Positions 30,682-38,579 of a stretch of 38,579 bases of DNA are shown one piece after another. The DNA is from a virus. A model generated the notes under the pieces. The model had not been told where the DNA came from. It made no database searches and saw only the letters and a list, made by a program, of their open reading frames with translations. The stretch covers positions 1 through 38,579 of IMG/VR virus record IMGVR_UViG_3300046010_001358; one strand, 5' to 3'. A program made the position numbers and the translations under genes. Position 1 is the first letter of the stretch; each line of letters begins with the position of its first letter.

Positions 30682-33600
30682 ATGGCGTCCACGCGTATCT
30701 ACTTCCGTTCGTTTGCGGGCGGCGAGATGTCGCCAGAGATGTTTGGTCGTGTCGATGACGTGAAGTACCAAACTGGTGCAGCGCGCATGCGGAACTTCAT
30801 TGCCATGCCGCAGGGTCCGGCAGAGAACCGCCCTGGCACCAAGTTTGTACGCGAGGTGAAGGATTCAACCAAGCGCACCAGGCTGATACCGTTCACATAC
30901 AGCACAACGCAGACGATGGCGATTGAGTTGGGCGCTGGCTACACGCGATTCCATACACAGGGAGCAACGCTAACGCCAGGTTCTCCATCTGCATATGTTG
31001 CCGGCGGAACGACTGTCACGGTAACGCAATCGGCACAGGCAGCCGTAACGATGCTGCAATCGAAGTCGGCAACCGTAACGATCACAATTGCATCTCCTGC
31101 GCAGATCAATTGGACGGGACACGGATTGTCAAACGGCACAATTGTGACGTTTACAACTACTGACTCGCTGCCAAACGGAATTAACGTTGGAACAGAGTAT
31201 TTTGTCGTTAGTGCGTCCGCCAACCACTTCAATGTGTCGCTAACAAGCGGCGGTACTGCAATTGACACGACTGGCGTGCAATCTGGAACGCATAGGGCAA
31301 GCACAGGAACGCAGGTTACTTGGACTTCACACGGTTTATCAGATGGACAAGAAGTGCTGTTCAGCAGTTCCGGAAGTCTGCCGTCTGGTCTGACGCAAAA
31401 CACTTCGTACTATGTCCGAAACGCTGCTACGAATACGTTTCTGATTGCGACCATTCCTAATGGTCCTTTGGTTTTGACCACAACTGGAGGCAGTGGAGTT
31501 CAGACGGCAAGTACGCCAGCACTTATCAACTGGACATCGCACGGACTTGCAAATGGAACTGCAATCGGATTCACGACAACCGGCACGCTCCCAACAGGAA
31601 TGCTGCCTGACACCGTGTACTACGTGAAGAACGCCGCTGCGAATACATTCCAAATTTCTCTTTCAAGTGGCGGAACACCAGTAATTACCACCACTGCCGG
31701 CAGCGGAACGCATACGGCATCAATCCCATACAACGTAGGATCGCTCGTTTCGCAGGGCGGAACAAATTACTACTGCATTGCCACGGCAATCAACAAAACG
31801 CCTCCAAATGCGACGTATTGGTATCCGTTGCCATCTGGCGTCTATGAAATCCCGAACCCGTATTCCGAGGCGGACCTGTTCGACATCCACTATGTGCAGA
31901 GTGCCGATGTCCTCACGTTGGTGCATCCGAATTACGCTCCGCGTGAACTGCGAAGAAATGGCGCGACAACGTGGGTTCTGTCAACGATCAACTTCGCCGC
32001 ACCGCTATCGCCACCGAACGGACTGACGGCAATCAAGACTGGAACCGGAACCGGATATGTTTATCAGTATGTGGTCACGGCTGTTGATTCTGACCTGATT
32101 AGTGAATCGGCGCAAAGTTCATCTGTCAGTGTCAACCTAGATTTTGGAACCGCTGGAAGTTACGTGACGATCCAATGGACAGCCGTTCCTGGAGCTTCTA
32201 GGTATCGGGTTTACAAGTTGCAGGGTGGCTTGTATGGGTTCATCGGAGAAACCGATGGCACATCCATCATCGACAATAACATTGGGCCAGACATGGGCGT
32301 TACGCCGCCCATCTATGACACCGTGTTCAACAGCGCAAACAACTATCCGGGCGCAGTCAGTTATTTTGAGCAACGCCGCATCTTTGCGGGCACGAACAAT
32401 GCTCCGCAGACGATGTTGATGACGCGCAGTGGAACGGAATCTGACATGTCGTATTCGATTCCGACCGAGGAAACGGATCGAATCAAGTTCCGTGTGGCTG
32501 CGCGAGAGGCAAACACCATTCGCCACATCGTTCCGCTTACGCAGCTCTTGGCGCTTACCAGTGCCGCTGAGTGGCGCATCAGCCCGGTGAACAGCGATGT
32601 CATTACACCGACAACGATTTCGGTGCGTCCGCAGTCATACATCGGCGCAAACAATGTCCAGCCGTCGATTGTGAACAACACGGTGATCTATTGTGCTGCC
32701 CGTGGCGGGCATGTCCGCGAACTGGGATACTCGTGGCAGGCAAGCGGATTCGTTACTGGAGATTTGTCACTTCGTGCAGCGCACCTGTTCGACAGTCGTG
32801 ACATCACCGACATGTGCTACAGCAAGTCTCCGCAGCCACTCCTGTGGTTCGTATCGAACAATGGGTATCTGCTGGGCTTGACGTATGTGCCGGAGCAGCA
32901 GGTCGCTGCTTGGCATTGGCACGATACAGATGGCACCTACGAATCCTGCACGGCAATCGCTGAGGGTAACGAGGACGCGCTATACGTCATTGTGAAGCGC
33001 ACGATCAACTCGGTCACGAAGCGATATGTCGAGAGGTTTGAAACCCGACAAATTACGGACCTTGAGGACTGTTTCTTTGTGGACTGTGGTCTGTCGTATG
33101 ACGGCACGAACACAACGGCAACTACGGTCACGGTGACTGGCGGATCGACGTGGGGGCCAGCAGATACGCTAACTATCACATCCTCAAGCGGCATCTTCGT
33201 GTTCCCTGGCACGAGCGATGTGGACGATGCCATCGTGCTTACTGGCAGCGATGGAGTGCAATATCGACTCACGATCTTGTCTACTACCAGTAGCACCGTG
33301 GCTACGGCGCGAGTGGACAAGGTGATACCAGCTGCGCTTCGTAGCGTGGCTACCGCAGTTTGGGCGTTCGCACGCAACAGCGTCAGTGGTCTGTCACACC
33401 TGGAAGGCAAGACGGTCAGCATTCTGGCAGACGGGGCGGTACAGCCGCAGGAAACGGTCGTGTCTGGCAGCGTCTCGTTGGATCGTGCGTTCACCGTGAT
33501 TCATGTCGGATTGCCATACGAGAGTGACCTGCAAACTTTGCCATTGACCATCAACATTGACGGCGCTGGACAGGGGCGGCGCAAGAACATCAACAAGGCG

Positions 33601-33837
33601 ACGCTTCGCGTGTTCCAGTCGAGTGGCATCTTTGTTGGCCCGGATGCCGACAATTTGGTGGAAGCCAAGCAGCGCAGCACGGAACCGTATGGCAGTCCAC
33701 CCGCGCTCAAGAGCGATGAGGTTGATGTGGACTTGATGCCGAAGTGGGCAAATAGCGGTCAGGTATTTATTCGTCAGCTTGATCCACTGCCGTTGAGTGT
33801 GGTCGGTTTGACTCTTGAGGTTGTGATCGGAGGCTAA
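30682..33837 (+). CDS. Tail nozzle protein (T7 gp12-like) with inserted repeats
   Basis: 1051 residues from ATG 30682. It forms the tail tip through which DNA and internal proteins pass. The N-terminus (FRSFAGGEMSPEMFGRVDDV, MRNFIAMPQGPAENRPGTKF) is typical of tubular protein B. Inserted at about 141-347 are three repeats of ~70 residues, each starting xINWTxHGLxNG and ending in a G-S-G-x-x-x-A-S turn. A chitin/sugar-binding-like segment follows (YNVGSLVSQGGTNYYC), then a fibronectin-like stretch (about 450-540). The nozzle core resumes (YPGAVSYFEQRRIFAGT) to the end. The inserts probably point outward and bind the cell surface. Confidence 0.82.
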   Translation: MASTRIYFRSFAGGEMSPEMFGRVDDVKYQTGAARMRNFIAMPQGPAENRPGTKFVREVKDSTKRTRLIPFTYSTTQTMAIELGAGYTRFHTQGATLTPGSPSAYVAGGTTVTVTQSAQAAVTMLQSKSATVTITIASPAQINWTGHGLSNGTIVTFTTTDSLPNGINVGTEYFVVSASANHFNVSLTSGGTAIDTTGVQSGTHRASTGTQVTWTSHGLSDGQEVLFSSSGSLPSGLTQNTSYYVRNAATNTFLIATIPNGPLVLTTTGGSGVQTASTPALINWTSHGLANGTAIGFTTTGTLPTGMLPDTVYYVKNAAANTFQISLSSGGTPVITTTAGSGTHTASIPYNVGSLVSQGGTNYYCIATAINKTPPNATYWYPLPSGVYEIPNPYSEADLFDIHYVQSADVLTLVHPNYAPRELRRNGATTWVLSTINFAAPLSPPNGLTAIKTGTGTGYVYQYVVTAVDSDLISESAQSSSVSVNLDFGTAGSYVTIQWTAVPGASRYRVYKLQGGLYGFIGETDGTSIIDNNIGPDMGVTPPIYDTVFNSANNYPGAVSYFEQRRIFAGTNNAPQTMLMTRSGTESDMSYSIPTEETDRIKFRVAAREANTIRHIVPLTQLLALTSAAEWRISPVNSDVITPTTISVRPQSYIGANNVQPSIVNNTVIYCAARGGHVRELGYSWQASGFVTGDLSLRAAHLFDSRDITDMCYSKSPQPLLWFVSNNGYLLGLTYVPEQQVAAWHWHDTDGTYESCTAIAEGNEDALYVIVKRTINSVTKRYVERFETRQITDLEDCFFVDCGLSYDGTNTTATTVTVTGGSTWGPADTLTITSSSGIFVFPGTSDVDDAIVLTGSDGVQYRLTILSTTSSTVATARVDKVIPAALRSVATAVWAFARNSVSGLSHLEGKTVSILADGAVQPQETVVSGSVSLDRAFTVIHVGLPYESDLQTLPLTINIDGAGQGRRKNINKATLRVFQSSGIFVGPDADNLVEAKQRSTEPYGSPPALKSDEVDVDLMPKWANSGQVFIRQLDPLPLSVVGLTLEVVIGG

Positions 33838-33838
33838 T

Positions 33839-34597
33839 ATGGGATTCGTCGTAACAACGCCTGGGAAGGGATTCAGTTATCCGGGATTGGATAACACGCT
33901 ATTGACCCAATCGAAAATCCCAGAAATCGCGTCCATGCAAAACGAGGCGGCGTTGACCGCAGCGCAGAGCGGTGGTGCTGGGACCGGATTCAATATGGGT
34001 CAGTTTGCGGAGGCCATGACTGTTGCTGGCCCGATCATGGCGATTCTTGGCGCTGCCAACAGTGCCATCGGCTCGTATTACACGGCGCAGAGCCAGCAGA
34101 ACCAACTCAAGATGCAGGCGCAGAATCAGGCGTTTGCAGCCGAGATGGCGCGTGTCAATCAGGGCATGGCGCGGTTTGCTGCCGGCGGAATCATGCGCGA
34201 GGGGCAGGAGCGCGTCGGTCGCTACACAATGCAGGCGGGGCAGGCCCGTGCGTCTGCCAAGGCTGCGCTTGCGGCTCGTGGAGGCGTGTTGAGCGAAGGC
34301 GCGCCGGCAGAGATTCTTGGCAGCATGGATTTGGTCAAGGAGATCGACAAGCTTTCCATGAATGCGGCCAATGTCAGGGCAGCTGAGGCGGCCAAGTTGC
34401 AGGCGTTCAACATCGGTGTCGGTGCAACGATGGCTGACATCTCTGCGCAGAACCTTCAGGCAACTGCCAGCACGATCTATCCTGGGCTGTCGCTCAGTAC
34501 AAGTCTGCTCGGCAGCGCAACCGACATTGCTGGATCGTGGGCGCGCAATAGGCGCATTGAGGAACTTCTGGCTGGCGTTTCTACGCAGAGGATGTAA
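33839..34597 (+). CDS. Internal virion protein (T7 gp14-like)
   Basis: 252 residues from ATG 33839. After ~55 residues comes a hydrophobic segment (about 55-80: MGQFAEAMTVAGPIMAILGA), then long Ala/Gln-rich helices (about 85-200: QSQQNQLKMQAQNQAFAAEM and similar). Position right after the nozzle and this makeup (one membrane-like stretch plus long helices) match the gp14-type core protein. That protein inserts in the host outer membrane during ejection. The sequence identity of such proteins is low, so the call relies on layout and order. Confidence 0.7.
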   Translation: MGFVVTTPGKGFSYPGLDNTLLTQSKIPEIASMQNEAALTAAQSGGAGTGFNMGQFAEAMTVAGPIMAILGAANSAIGSYYTAQSQQNQLKMQAQNQAFAAEMARVNQGMARFAAGGIMREGQERVGRYTMQAGQARASAKAALAARGGVLSEGAPAEILGSMDLVKEIDKLSMNAANVRAAEAAKLQAFNIGVGATMADISAQNLQATASTIYPGLSLSTSLLGSATDIAGSWARNRRIEELLAGVSTQRM

Positions 34598-34599
34598 GC

Positions 34600-36354
34600 A
34601 TGCCGACCGTACCTACATCGTTCGTACCGCAGGTTGCTCCGCAGAGCGGTGGTGACATCGGACAGTTCCAAGCACCACAGGTTGCGGTAACAGAGAACCT
34701 TGCCGCTCCTCAGCAGGTGCGGTTCGGTGCAGCCATGACGGGTGCTGGAAATCAAGTGTTCCGTCTTGGTAGTGCTATTCAGGACGGTATTGATGAGGCA
34801 CAGACCAAGGCCGCTGATATCGCATTCCTCCAGCAAGCCAATTCCATGCTGCGTGGCGAGCAGGGATATTTGCGAACTGTTGGCAAGGACGCTGAGTCGC
34901 GGTACGCATCGACAGCAGACGCATTGACGCAGGCTGGACAATCGACGCTAGACGGACTTCAGAACGATACACAGAAGTCGATGTTCAAGAATGTACTTGC
35001 ACGGAACATGATGACGTTCCAGGCGCAAGCACTCGACCACCGCGACAAGGAAGTGAAGGTCTTTGCGGCAAATGAATCTCGCGCTCGAGCGGATCAGTAC
35101 GCAGCTCTTGCGATTCAGGACTTTGAAAATCGCGGCGAACTGTTGAGTGGTTACGAGATCAATCGTGGCGTGGCCCTAAACGAACTAAAGCAGGCTGCAT
35201 CGCTGTCCGGCATTCCAGAGGGTTCGGCGCAGTTCACGGCAATCCAGCAGCAACTTGATACGCAACTGACGACAGGGGTGGTCAATCGACTGATGCTGGA
35301 CAACCGCTACGACGAGGCTTACAAGTGGGTCGATGCCCAGCGCAAAGCTGGTAATTTGGAGCGCAGGGCGGGTGACAGCCTGATGGCATCAATTGATGCA
35401 AACCGGGATCGCTTCATAATTGATGAATATGCAACGACCATCAAGGGATATGGGCGCGTTGGAAGCCCAAATGATGAGGCCAACGACCCGCAGGAGGCTC
35501 CAGGATCGCTCAGGGACGCTTTGGACATTGCTGACGGGATCAAAGACCCGGAGATCCGCAAGGGCGTCCAGGCGGCCCTGCGGACACAATACGGGCAGGA
35601 GGAGGCATTGGCTCGGCAGGAATACAACTTCCTGATCGACCGAACAGAGCAGTTCCTTGCCATGCCTGGCAATGACGTGAACAAGATTCCTCCTTCCGCC
35701 TGGGGCCGGCTAAAGCCGACCGATCAGGCGCGATTCCTAAAGTCCCAGCGCGAGGTAGACGAGCTTGGGGTCATGGAAGAATTGGCACGAAATCCTTCGG
35801 TACTGACTCGCGAGTACTTGGAAGAAAACCGTGGTCGTATGACGCGGCAGACCTACACCAAGTTGCTCGGAGACATGAACGCTCCAGACAAGGTGATCGC
35901 GGCCACGCTTGACGCAGATCAGGTTGAGGCCACGTTCTTGGCAAATGGAATGACCAGCTTGACGAACCCGCGAACGGACTCGGAGAAGAACGAATCGCTC
36001 ACGCTCCGCAACATGTTCAAGGCGCAGATTGATGACATGCAGAGTGCGATGAAGCGACCGCTGAATCGAACCGAGAAGCAGCGCGTACTGGATCAGGTCA
36101 TCCTGCAATACAACGAAAAGGGATACGAGCCTGATTGGGTATTTGACAACGAGATGCGACTTGGTGCCATGACCGCAGAGCAGCGCCAGACCGCTTACGT
36201 TATGGTGGGGAAAAATCGCGTTACGTTGTCGAGTGTTCCGCAATCGTTTGTGTCTAACGTGGCGTTGCCGGAGTTCCGCAAGGCGGGCGTCACAAATCCA
36301 ACCATGCAGCAGATCGCCGACTATTGGCTTCGAAAGGGCAGGCCGTCCGAATGA
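34600..36354 (+). CDS. Internal virion protein (T7 gp15-like)
   Basis: 584 residues from ATG 34600. Beyond a flexible 30-residue start the chain is almost wholly helical and charged (e.g. SALQDG/SAIQDGIDEAQTKA, AQALDHRDKEVKVFAANES, DEAYKWVDAQRKAGNLERRA). No signal, membrane segment or lysozyme motif is visible. In T7-type phages gp15 forms, with gp14 and gp16, the conduit ejected through the envelope. Gene order (nozzle, gp14-like, this, giant) supports this. The stop overlaps the giant gene's ATG (ATGA). Confidence 0.7.
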   Translation: MPTVPTSFVPQVAPQSGGDIGQFQAPQVAVTENLAAPQQVRFGAAMTGAGNQVFRLGSAIQDGIDEAQTKAADIAFLQQANSMLRGEQGYLRTVGKDAESRYASTADALTQAGQSTLDGLQNDTQKSMFKNVLARNMMTFQAQALDHRDKEVKVFAANESRARADQYAALAIQDFENRGELLSGYEINRGVALNELKQAASLSGIPEGSAQFTAIQQQLDTQLTTGVVNRLMLDNRYDEAYKWVDAQRKAGNLERRAGDSLMASIDANRDRFIIDEYATTIKGYGRVGSPNDEANDPQEAPGSLRDALDIADGIKDPEIRKGVQAALRTQYGQEEALARQEYNFLIDRTEQFLAMPGNDVNKIPPSAWGRLKPTDQARFLKSQREVDELGVMEELARNPSVLTREYLEENRGRMTRQTYTKLLGDMNAPDKVIAATLDADQVEATFLANGMTSLTNPRTDSEKNESLTLRNMFKAQIDDMQSAMKRPLNRTEKQRVLDQVILQYNEKGYEPDWVFDNEMRLGAMTAEQRQTAYVMVGKNRVTLSSVPQSFVSNVALPEFRKAGVTNPTMQQIADYWLRKGRPSE

Positions 36355-38579
36355 TTCCGTTTACGCCAGACGACCGTCGAGCGCAGTTCGCACCTTCGCA
36401 GAATGTTGGAGGTGCCGTTGACCGCGACGTGCTAGACATCATCGGCGCACAACCGCAGCAGACGATGGCAGCGCAAGTCGATTACGAAGTGCCAGACATC
36501 AAGCCAGTCGATCCGGATGTTGTGGCAATCGTAAACCAGAATCAGGGTCCGCTTATGGCGTCACTGATGGGCGCATCGCAGGTGAATCCGGATCAGGCGG
36601 CGGAAGCAAAGCGCATTGGTTCACAGATCGGTATCGGACAGGACATCGCTCTGCGGAACATGGATGACGTGCGGCAGCGCGCATTCATGGCCGATGTACA
36701 GCGCCGCGACATTGCGCGTGCGAACCCGGTGCTTGCGGGCTTCTTGACCGACAGAACATTTGCGAACGAGGCGAGTGACGATATTGGAACACTCGACCGT
36801 GTTGGTTCATTCTTTGCAGACATTGGCCGTGCAGCTGCTGGTAGGCCAATGGAATACACGGCTGGCGAATTGGTTCGCGGATACATGCGCGGCCAACTTG
36901 TCGCAGAGCGTGGAGAAATTGGTACGAGGGCAATCTTGGGGGAGGCAGAGGAAACAAACTTTGCTCGCGCCAAGCAAATTCAGGCCGAGATGCGTGACCT
37001 TGCCGGCGGTGGCATTCTCGCAGCAACTGCCGAAGTCGTAGCGCAAAATGTGGCTCAGGCGCGAGAGGTGGTCGGCGCTGGTTTGGTTGGCGGCGCAGCA
37101 GGATCGGTGATTCCAGGCATTGGCACAATGACTGGATTTGCTGGCGGTTTGGGAACTGGCATTGTTTTGACAACGGCAAAAATGGAAGCCGGAAACCTGT
37201 ACTTGGACCTTCAGGAACAGGGTATTAGCGATGACACGGCAGTTCCAATTGCTGTCGGCGCTGGCTTGCTGAACGGCGTGGTCGAAGCCGTTGGCATGAA
37301 GGTCGCCGCAGCTCCGTTTCGACAATTGGCAGTGCGCGTGATGCGCGAGCAAATTGCAGAAGCAATACAGAAGCCGACGATGCGCGCCGCGCTGGCGGCA
37401 GCCGGCAAGGCTTATGTTGTCCAGGTCGGATCAGAGGCGACAGAGGAAGGTTTGCAGGAAATTGTGAACATTGCCACCGAGGAACTTGCCAAGGGCATGG
37501 AGGGCATCGACAGCGAAACGACCATGCGCGATGCGGCCAAGCGCGTGCTGGATTCGTTTGTGCAGGGAGCAATGGGCGGGTCCATTCTTGGCGGTATCGG
37601 CCCAGGCGCGAACCTGTATGTCGATTTGCGGCGGGCTAACAAGGCCACGAAGCAGACGCGGTTCTTCGATGATCTTTCAAAGAACGCCACCGAGTCAAAG
37701 CTCAAGGCGCGAGATGCTGGAGCATACGAACGGTTTGTGGCAGCAACGGCTGACGGAACCGGCGCTGATACGGTGTTTGTTGATGGCGCAACCATTCGCG
37801 ACGTGCTTACGCAGGCCGGAGTGACTGACACGCAACTTGACGCCATCATTCCTGGCATGGCGCAGCAAGTGCGTCAGGCCGTCGAACTTGGCAACGACGT
37901 GACGCTGCCAACCTCGCAGTTTGCGGCGCGTTTGGCCGGCACGAAGTTGGGAGACGCACTAATGCCGCATATGCGCCTGTCGCCAGATGCGATGAGCGCA
38001 ATGGAGGCGCAACAGTTTGAGCAGAGCCGCGAGGCGTTGGTTGAGGAGGCTCGTGCCCTGCTTGATGCCAAGACCGAGGCAGAGAGTGCATTTGTTCAGG
38101 AAGCGGATCAAATCGCATCCAGCATGCGCGACAGATTGGTGGCTGCTGGTCGTGATCCTGCAATGGCTGAAGTTGAAGCACTTGTGCATCAGGCATTCGT
38201 GGTAACGCAGGCTGCACGTCGCGGGATGACGCCGTCCCAGTTTGAGGCCGAGAGCGGACTTCGCGAGATCGTTGGTGTTCGGGGTGAAAAAACAAACGTA
38301 CAAGCAGCGCAATCTGCGGTTAAAAACGCAGAACTACAAGCGCGCAGCAAGTTGTTTGGATGGTACGCACAGCGCGAACTAGCGAAGATTGCAGAATCCG
38401 AGGGAGTTGATCTATCAACTCTGACTAGAGATCAATACGCGCAGTACGCGATTGATAATGGTCTGGCTATTGATGACGATCACCTTCGCATGGCCGCTGT
38501 ACTCCGCAACGCCAAGACGATTGAAGAATATGCGTCCATGCGAAAGTCAATGCGTGCCGCAGCGAATCCAATGCAACAG
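36351..38579 (+). CDS. Giant polyvalent ejection protein, N-terminal 743 residues (continues at base 1)
   Basis: The ATG at 36351 overlaps the upstream stop (ATGA). The frame stays open to the last base, ends on a codon boundary, and continues at base 1 as Gly744-Met745, giving 2843 residues over 8532 bases (22% of the window). The N-terminal ~230 residues are charged and helical. Residues ~241-277 are Gly-rich and hydrophobic (GAGLVGGAAGSVIPGIGTM), a membrane-insertion candidate like those of T7 gp16, which crosses the inner membrane. A second hydrophobic stretch lies around 298-320 and another near 410-425. I see no transglycosylase motif in this part. The position in the operon is that of T7 gp16. 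Confidence 0.85.
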   Translation, partial: MIPFTPDDRRAQFAPSQNVGGAVDRDVLDIIGAQPQQTMAAQVDYEVPDIKPVDPDVVAIVNQNQGPLMASLMGASQVNPDQAAEAKRIGSQIGIGQDIALRNMDDVRQRAFMADVQRRDIARANPVLAGFLTDRTFANEASDDIGTLDRVGSFFADIGRAAAGRPMEYTAGELVRGYMRGQLVAERGEIGTRAILGEAEETNFARAKQIQAEMRDLAGGGILAATAEVVAQNVAQAREVVGAGLVGGAAGSVIPGIGTMTGFAGGLGTGIVLTTAKMEAGNLYLDLQEQGISDDTAVPIAVGAGLLNGVVEAVGMKVAAAPFRQLAVRVMREQIAEAIQKPTMRAALAAAGKAYVVQVGSEATEEGLQEIVNIATEELAKGMEGIDSETTMRDAAKRVLDSFVQGAMGGSILGGIGPGANLYVDLRRANKATKQTRFFDDLSKNATESKLKARDAGAYERFVAATADGTGADTVFVDGATIRDVLTQAGVTDTQLDAIIPGMAQQVRQAVELGNDVTLPTSQFAARLAGTKLGDALMPHMRLSPDAMSAMEAQQFEQSREALVEEARALLDAKTEAESAFVQEADQIASSMRDRLVAAGRDPAMAEVEALVHQAFVVTQAARRGMTPSQFEAESGLREIVGVRGEKTNVQAAQSAVKNAELQARSKLFGWYAQRELAKIAESEGVDLSTLTRDQYAQYAIDNGLAIDDDHLRMAAVLRNAKTIEEYASMRKSMRAAANPMQQ

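Noticed and set aside
1-38579. tRNA genes, CRISPR arrays, insertion sequences
   Set aside because: None found by eye; intergenic space is minimal and shows no cloverleaf, regular spacer array or transposase.

Overview
The window reads as one complete, circularly permuted genome of a short-tailed (podovirus-like) double-stranded DNA phage. The reading frame that opens at 36351 runs off the right edge on a codon boundary. It continues in frame, without a stop, into the frame that enters at base 1 and ends at 6303. Joining the ends gives one 2843-residue protein and a closed gene map in which every expected phage module occurs once. The head genes (T7-type portal, Bbp19-like protein, scaffold, capsid, cement protein) look most like Bordetella phage BPP-1 and its relatives. 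Moderate to high GC, Shine-Dalgarno sites and a BPSL0761-like gene suggest a beta- or gammaproteobacterial host; the host assignment is inference.

Layout. 22.0-24.2 kb: small basic proteins, an HTH protein and both terminase subunits. 24.3-29.9 kb: a GNAT acetyltransferase, then portal, capsid-staple-like protein, Bbp19-like protein, scaffold, major capsid protein and cement protein. 30.0-36.4 kb: tail tube adaptor, a nozzle carrying three internal repeats, and two internal virion proteins. 36.4 kb through the junction to 6.3 kb: the giant 'polyvalent' ejection protein (ADP-ribosyltransferase-like fold, HExxH zincin, C-terminal LPD38-type region). 6.4-11.4 kb: beta-helix tail spike, a holin-like coiled-coil membrane protein, a sugar-binding-type virion protein, an SGNH esterase, a lipoprotein with a transmembrane helix (spanin candidate) and a 37-residue membrane protein.

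11.5-13.6 kb is the only minus-strand region: six small genes plus a broken Gp157 remnant, with two intrinsic terminators. It is read from a promoter at about 13.58 kb and starts with a sigma-region-4-like HTH protein. It faces the plus-strand early operon across a 190-base control region with three related operator-like sites. 13.8-22.0 kb is the early/replication operon: a Bet/RecT annealing protein with an extra C-terminal domain and an SSB-like acidic tip, Gp157, a C5 cytosine methyltransferase, an HNH nuclease, a DUF1376 replication protein, RusA resolvase, a metallophosphoesterase, a small HExxH protein and several unknowns.

How it works together. There is no DNA polymerase, RNA polymerase, integrase or recognisable endolysin. 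The phage probably uses host replication and transcription, recombines through Bet and RusA, masks its DNA with a cytosine methyltransferase, and ejects a very large multidomain protein into the host. The main items to follow up are the ejection protein, the Bet/SSB-like fusion, the operator array, a tripled intergenic motif (GGTGCCCGTA after three stop codons), a nested gene arrangement at 22.15-22.57 kb, and the missing endolysin.
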